NCBI GenBank assembly: GCA_947259425.1
Contig: CAMYMO010000328.1
Location: 1-10,231 of the forward strand
DNA: 10,231 bases
Source: an uncultured Ectothiorhodospiraceae bacterium
Lineage (GTDB): Bacteria > Pseudomonadota > Gammaproteobacteria > UBA6429 > Thiohalophilaceae
Reading direction: 5' to 3'
Part shown: one piece after another, positions 6,447 to 10,231 of the stretch
How positions within the stretch are numbered: the stretch's first letter is position 1
Layout: every line of letters starts with the position of its first letter
Notes under the pieces: generated by a model
Seen by the model: the letters and a program-made list of their open reading frames with translations, nothing else
The model's database searches: none
Told to the model about the DNA's origin: nothing
Position numbers and translations under genes: made by a program

Positions 6447-6475
6447 ATTGTAATTCAACTATAATACAATTGAAA
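6447..6475 (-). promoter_or_regulatory. Promoter candidate with overlapping dyad upstream of the CDGSH gene
   Basis: On the minus strand TTTCAA (6475-6470) and TACAAT (6452-6447) are exactly 17 bp apart; the -10 matches 5 of 6 bases. The predicted start near 6440 is about 26 bp before the GTG codon. A 21-bp dyad (6454-6474, TTCAA...TTGAA, 8 of 10 pairs matching) fills the spacer and touches the -35, where a bound repressor would block polymerase. It does not match the IscR or Fur consensus in my reading. Confidence 0.4.
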
Positions 6476-6489
6476 TTATCGCAAACCGA

Positions 6490-8892
6490 TTAGCTTGCCT
6501 TCGGAATCAGGCCACTGACGACCGCGGATAAAGCTCGATCCATTAGTGGCACGTCATCAACAACCTTTGCGTGTCCCTGGCGCAGGTCTTCAGCCAGTTC
6601 GTTAAGCGTTTTATCAGCAACCACATCAAATTTCCAATTTAGAAAAGTAAATTCTCCTAATAACTCACTCTTCCAGGCTAATTTGGCGCGACGTATATCA
6701 CCCTTATCGTTTTTGAATTCGACCCATTTGCCCATTTCTAAATGTCGAGCAAGTTCAAGATATTCATCATTAACCTGATCTAACTCTTTTGCTGGTTCCC
6801 AATCTTCTAATACTATTTCTTCGAGTAAGACTTTTTCAGTGTTGATTACATTTTCGATCTCTTCATCCAGTGACTCGATACTTTTTTCGTTGTTCAAAAC
6901 CGCCTTAACCGATTCATTTTCAGTATCTTCTAAAATGCAGTCGCTTAAGTTAAGCCCATGTACGCTGGCCAGGTGGTACGGTTCGAGGGTGCTAAATATC
7001 TTATCAAGTTCTTTTTTTGGCATATTAATAAGTTTAAAACCGTCTCTCAAGGTGACCACCAATTGCTGAATGATTGAACCTAGTTTCTTTCGATCCAGGT
7101 TGTGAACCTTGGGTTCAACCGACCAACACAGCACATCAATAAAACGAATTTGAGTTTTCCATAGTTGACTGTACTCGCCCTCTTGTAAGTAAGTTTCGAG
7201 CATCACCTCTTTCCAGGGCCCAAGTATGATATCGACAATTGGTTTAGGTAACTCTCGGCCAATTAAATGCTGGCTCAATGTTTCTTTTACCCAGGTTTTG
7301 GCCAGGATCATTTCTTCCTTTTCATGTTGCACCTGACTGATATCTTTACATGCCTGTAATTCATCTAATTGCTGTTCACTGATGAACTCGTTCAATTGCT
7401 CAGTTAATTCGGTAAATAATCCCAGATCGTCAGTAAATTTTTCTAAAACTTCTTCAACGATCTCGTTTATTTTATTCAAAATAGGTTGATCAAGCCCTTC
7501 GCTTTCGTCAATCCCGACTGCGGTACTGGCCAGAAGGTTTAGTAAATAACGGGCAGGATGACCATTCATAGAAAAGAAATCTTTATCGAGCATTGCGACC
7601 TTTAACATCGGAATCTGCAAACGCCCGATACTGGCTTTAGCCGTCATCGGTAAGTTTGGATCATCCAGGATGTATTCAAAAAGCAAACACACTACATCGA
7701 TAACATCATTATCACGCGGATTTAAGATATTTGCTTGTTCACCTTCTTCTGACGCCTGTTGTAACTGCACTCGAAGAAAATTTCCGACCGCATAAGCCCC
7801 TGTCTCAGGGACCTCATCGAAATTCGTACTTTGTATCGCTGTCAGTGCATTGACAACATCTTGCGTAGACAAATTGACATTGGCGGCACCTGCAGCAAAC
7901 TCGCTAGCCTGATTACCAACACCACCGACAGAATTTAAACCCGCCGACATACCAGGTGTTCCCATCATACCGGCAGGCGTTTGACCAGGAGGGAGCGCCG
8001 ACCCGGCTGCATTAAACAAAGACTGCCGCTGCGCACTCACCAGCTGTTGAAGCTGCGACCAAACCGGTGCATCTATCTGGGCGGGCATAGCGCCGGGCAC
8101 ACCGGGCATATTATTTCCCATTTCGGGTACGATACCATCGGTTTGATCAGGATTCATCGTTGGCATTGGCGCAGAGGATGGTGTCTTGATAATTTCCTGC
8201 TTAATAACTGGTAACACATTTTCCTCGATCAACATCGCATTTAAACCGGTATACATTTCAGCCAAATTATGAATGCAGTGAAGATCAAATAATTTAATAA
8301 TTATCAGCTGTATCTCGAGCGCTAAATCGATTTGCTCAGCCGCCTTAACAAAACTGTTTACTATCGCATCCGCACCAAATGGAGCGACCAGATTTTGCCC
8401 TTGCTTATGATTACTCAAATAAGCGAGTCGTTTATCTAATGCGCTTAAATCTAGTGAATACAAATTTTGGATTTTCTGTATTAAATTACGGATGGCTAGA
8501 TTTATCTCCAGATCGGCATCACTGACCAATTCCATCGAGTTTAGATCGATTTCGGAAAAATTAACCTGTTCTTTACCGCTATCAGTTTCCGTTTCAAAGT
8601 CAACAAAATACTGTTCGATCTCGGTAAAAAAGGTACCCTCGATTGAGCTTCGCTGTAATCGAACGACCCGCATTGAGTCGAAATATAAATTTTTATCGGT
8701 AACTTCACTCGCACCTTCGGCTAATTTAAACAACGCATCATCAGCCGTATCAAACATGCCCTGCATCACTTTCTTCATGTGCTGAATGGTTTTTTGTTTT
8801 ATTTTTGGTTGTAGTTTTCTGAGCAAAAGTCGACGTTCGATACCATCCTGTTTAATATCCTCAAAAGAAACCACATTATCGAGTGAAGCCAT
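6490..8892 (-). CDS. DUF1631 family protein
   Basis: This 800-aa soluble protein has the hallmarks of DUF1631, a large proteobacterial family without an established function. Near the N terminus is the family signature FDTADDALFKLAE (47-59), followed by LYFDSMRVVRLQR (69-81). The central signature is GRLQIPMLKVAMLDKDFF (423-440) with HPARYLLNLLA (445-455). Residues about 238-335 form a low-complexity Pro/Met/Gly/Ala-rich linker between two helical halves. The rest is largely helical and acidic. The C-terminal 85 residues (about 716-800) are beta-rich (GKWVEFKN, RAKLAWKS, GEFTFLNW) and end in MDRALSAVVSGL; they resemble a PilZ-like small barrel in pattern, but I see no RxxxR c-di-GMP motif. 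There is no signal peptide or membrane span. The ATG at 8892 is preceded by TTAGG at slightly long spacing. The gene is divergent from the exosortase. Confidence 0.9.
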   Translation of the reverse strand: MASLDNVVSFEDIKQDGIERRLLLRKLQPKIKQKTIQHMKKVMQGMFDTADDALFKLAEGASEVTDKNLYFDSMRVVRLQRSSIEGTFFTEIEQYFVDFETETDSGKEQVNFSEIDLNSMELVSDADLEINLAIRNLIQKIQNLYSLDLSALDKRLAYLSNHKQGQNLVAPFGADAIVNSFVKAAEQIDLALEIQLIIIKLFDLHCIHNLAEMYTGLNAMLIEENVLPVIKQEIIKTPSSAPMPTMNPDQTDGIVPEMGNNMPGVPGAMPAQIDAPVWSQLQQLVSAQRQSLFNAAGSALPPGQTPAGMMGTPGMSAGLNSVGGVGNQASEFAAGAANVNLSTQDVVNALTAIQSTNFDEVPETGAYAVGNFLRVQLQQASEEGEQANILNPRDNDVIDVVCLLFEYILDDPNLPMTAKASIGRLQIPMLKVAMLDKDFFSMNGHPARYLLNLLASTAVGIDESEGLDQPILNKINEIVEEVLEKFTDDLGLFTELTEQLNEFISEQQLDELQACKDISQVQHEKEEMILAKTWVKETLSQHLIGRELPKPIVDIILGPWKEVMLETYLQEGEYSQLWKTQIRFIDVLCWSVEPKVHNLDRKKLGSIIQQLVVTLRDGFKLINMPKKELDKIFSTLEPYHLASVHGLNLSDCILEDTENESVKAVLNNEKSIESLDEEIENVINTEKVLLEEIVLEDWEPAKELDQVNDEYLELARHLEMGKWVEFKNDKGDIRRAKLAWKSELLGEFTFLNWKFDVVADKTLNELAEDLRQGHAKVVDDVPLMDRALSAVVSGLIPKAS

Positions 8893-8996
8893 ATGTATTC
8901 TGACCTAAGTTACAAATTGTCTACCCAATATCTATCGACTTCACAAATCCGCAAAATAAATGTAATAATGAAAAACCCGTCACAAAATGACAAATT

Positions 8997-9036
8997 CAGG
9001 TGTGATCTGGCTCCCGAAAACCGATGTTTTCACCTG
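8997..9036. repeat. Nested inverted repeat upstream of the exosortase gene
   Basis: The inner arms GAAAAC (9016-9021) and GTTTTC (9026-9031) are a perfect 6-bp dyad around CGAT. The outer arms CAGGTG (8997-9002) and CACCTG (9031-9036) are also perfect, sharing the base at 9031. There is no adjacent T-tract, so it is more likely an operator or a leader structure than a terminator. Function is inference. Confidence 0.35.
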
Positions 9037-9090
9037 TAAACGCTATTTTTAACCCAAAAAAAACTTGGCCAACGTTCATATTCATTAACA

Positions 9091-9114
9091 TGGCATACCA
9101 TCAGCACAATGCCA
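9091..9114. promoter_or_regulatory. TGGCAT-N12-ATGCCA inverted repeat, possible operator or sigma-54 element
   Basis: TGGCAT (9091-9096) and ATGCCA (9109-9114) are perfect 6-bp arms with a 12-bp spacer, a size that fits a dimeric regulator. Independently, TGGCA (9091-9095) and GCA (9104-9106) have the exact GG-N10-GC spacing of a sigma-54 promoter, although the -12 half reads CAGCA instead of TTGCA. Sigma-54 control is known for some PEP-CTERM/exosortase systems through PrsR-type activators, but none is encoded here. The dyad is the safer reading. Confidence 0.3.
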
Positions 9115-9197
9115 CGATTTGCTAGATTTTCGCCACAATTCAGGCTTAAACTCATCATATAACTAATAATATAACTACATTTTCGTTTGGGAACACG

Positions 9198-10231
9198 ATG
9201 CTCTATCAGGGAATTATTAACAGACTGCCGGTCAATGAACCGTTTTCACAACTAAGCATGTGGACTGGCAAGCTATCACTGATAGCTTTGACTATTGTGT
9301 TATTTTACCCGGCGCTGGCCTGGATGTTTGAGGCGTTTACCAGCCAGGAACATCGCTTTCAATTCATTGGCATCATGATGCTGGCCACCTTCTTGATCTA
9401 TCGACAAATCAATAGTCATTCAGACATTGATTGGCGATTGTCTTTGCAATTACGTATTACCCCTATTCTGCTGTATTTAAGCTGTACGGTTGGCTTCGTC
9501 CTGAATGAGTATTTTTTAGATATTCATATTATTTCGGCTACGCTGTGCATTCTCGCTTTATATTCACTCTTTGGATTTTTTTCTTCTATAAAAGTATGGC
9601 AAAAAGGGCTGGTACCGACACTATTGCTGATTATCCTGCTTCCATTCGGAGATTACTTGAACGTCTACTTAGGGTTTCCATTAAGATTATTTTCTGCTTA
9701 TGCCAGCGCAGATACACTAACTGCACTGGGTTATCCCAGCATGTCATCCGAAACGATTATCGTATTGGAAAATCAGTATTCCAATGTTGATTTGAATTGC
9801 AGCGGTATTAAAGGGATATGGTCTGGCCTGGCCTTTTTTGTTTTATTAAGTTGGGTAGAAAACAAACCGATTGGTACTGCCTGGCTATGGCGACTTGCGG
9901 TGTTCGTATTAGCGTTAATTTCAGCTAACATCCTCAGGATTACCATTTTGGTATTACTTGGATCGCACTTTACTTATTTTGAATTTGCCGACCTGATCCA
10001 TGAAATACTCGGCATCATTGGATTTACCCTGGCATGCCTGCTCGGCTGGGGATTACTGTTAACGCAAAAAAGTAGCCCCAATCCTGATAACCCGAAAAAA
10101 CGACTGCGCAAATTAGTACACACCAGCAAAACCGGAAAAAGACCTCAGCTCAGCTTGATGTTGTTACTTTCAGTTATCATGAGCCTGAACCTGCTATATA
10201 CCCCTATGCCGAAGGCAAATGCACTAAGTGT
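9198..10231 (+). CDS. Exosortase family membrane protease/transpeptidase (3' end beyond window)
   Basis: Exosortases are multipass inner-membrane Cys enzymes that recognise a short C-terminal motif, membrane span and basic tail on exported proteins (PEP-CTERM and variants) and process them for surface display or release. The frame is open for 344 codons to the edge. Hydrophobic spans fill residues about 26-290. The catalytic triad is visible in family order: Cys201 in VDLNCSGIKG, Arg247 in ANILRI and His268 in LIHEILGIIGF. After the core come a basic, Pro/Lys-rich linker (291-316) and another hydrophobic span (about 317-335), so the protein continues into a further domain, perhaps EpsI-like, that is not visible. 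The Cys motif is LNCSGIK rather than the usual ACSGL, so this is not a standard EpsH/XrtA; an XrtO/XrtK-type subfamily is possible but unproven. The ribosome-binding site GGGA (9189-9192) is 5 nt from the ATG. No sorting-signal substrate is in the window. Confidence 0.88.
   Translation, partial: MLYQGIINRLPVNEPFSQLSMWTGKLSLIALTIVLFYPALAWMFEAFTSQEHRFQFIGIMMLATFLIYRQINSHSDIDWRLSLQLRITPILLYLSCTVGFVLNEYFLDIHIISATLCILALYSLFGFFSSIKVWQKGLVPTLLLIILLPFGDYLNVYLGFPLRLFSAYASADTLTALGYPSMSSETIIVLENQYSNVDLNCSGIKGIWSGLAFFVLLSWVENKPIGTAWLWRLAVFVLALISANILRITILVLLGSHFTYFEFADLIHEILGIIGFTLACLLGWGLLLTQKSSPNPDNPKKRLRKLVHTSKTGKRPQLSLMLLLSVIMSLNLLYTPMPKANALS

Larger units (their letters stand above)
8893..9197. other. 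Divergent control region between the DUF1631 and exosortase genes
   Basis: This 305-bp AT-rich region holds no supported gene and must carry both divergent promoters. Visible elements are GTCA/TGAC arms (8979-8991), a nested dyad (8997-9036), an A8 tract (9056-9063) next to an 8-bp palindrome TTGGCCAA (9065-9072), a TGGCAT/ATGCCA inverted repeat (9091-9114), and a 9-bp direct repeat ATATAACTA at 9157-9165 and 9169-9177. No confident -35/-10 pair was found on either strand. Confidence 0.5.

Noticed and set aside
8492..8785. Plus-strand 97-codon frame opposite the DUF1631 N terminus
   Set aside because: It lies opposite the most conserved part of DUF1631 and is Ser-rich as expected for a shadow frame.
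9545..9790. 81-codon frame inside the exosortase gene
   Set aside because: The overlapping frame holds the exosortase catalytic Cys and continuous membrane spans.

Overview
The window looks like chromosomal DNA of an AT-rich gammaproteobacterium, probably free-living or marine. The reasons are a textbook CRP/FNR-type site (TGTGA-N6-TCACA), a DUF1631 protein, a BPSS1780-family membrane protein and a double-CDGSH iron-sulfur protein, all familiar in Gamma/Betaproteobacteria, together with an exosortase. No rRNA, tRNA, CRISPR array, insertion sequence or phage gene was seen. The genus cannot be named from the sequence.

Layout. (1) 1-296, minus: the N-terminal 98 codons of an exported protein that runs off the left edge, with a long 5' region (297-709) holding a near-perfect CRP site and a small leader hairpin. 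(2) 1904 down to 710, minus: a two-gene unit of unrecognised proteins (128 and 227 aa) that appear to share a C-terminal module. The genes are separated by a 124-bp gap holding a 32-bp near-perfect inverted repeat. (3) 1905-2565: a long divergent intergenic region with a tandem 10-bp repeat, nested inverted repeats and a possible 28-codon leader ORF with a better ribosome-binding site than the gene after it. (4) 2566-5079, plus: a membrane-anchored Ser/Thr kinase with a TPR-like and beta-rich extracytoplasmic half. (5) 5185-5970, plus: a BPSS1780-family integral membrane protein, convergent with (6) 6414-5998, minus: a small protein made of two CDGSH [2Fe-2S] units, starting at GTG. (7) 8892-6490, minus: an 800-aa DUF1631 protein. 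(8) 8893-9197: a divergent control region with several dyads. (9) 9198 to the right edge, plus: a multipass exosortase with Cys-Arg-His catalytic residues, incomplete.

How the genes relate. The kinase is a one-protein signalling device (cytoplasmic kinase, single membrane span, external sensor), but nothing here identifies its substrates. The divergent pair of unknown proteins is the least explained part and the best candidate for something undescribed. The exosortase implies that the genome encodes proteins with C-terminal sorting tails (PEP-CTERM-like), but none is encoded in this window.
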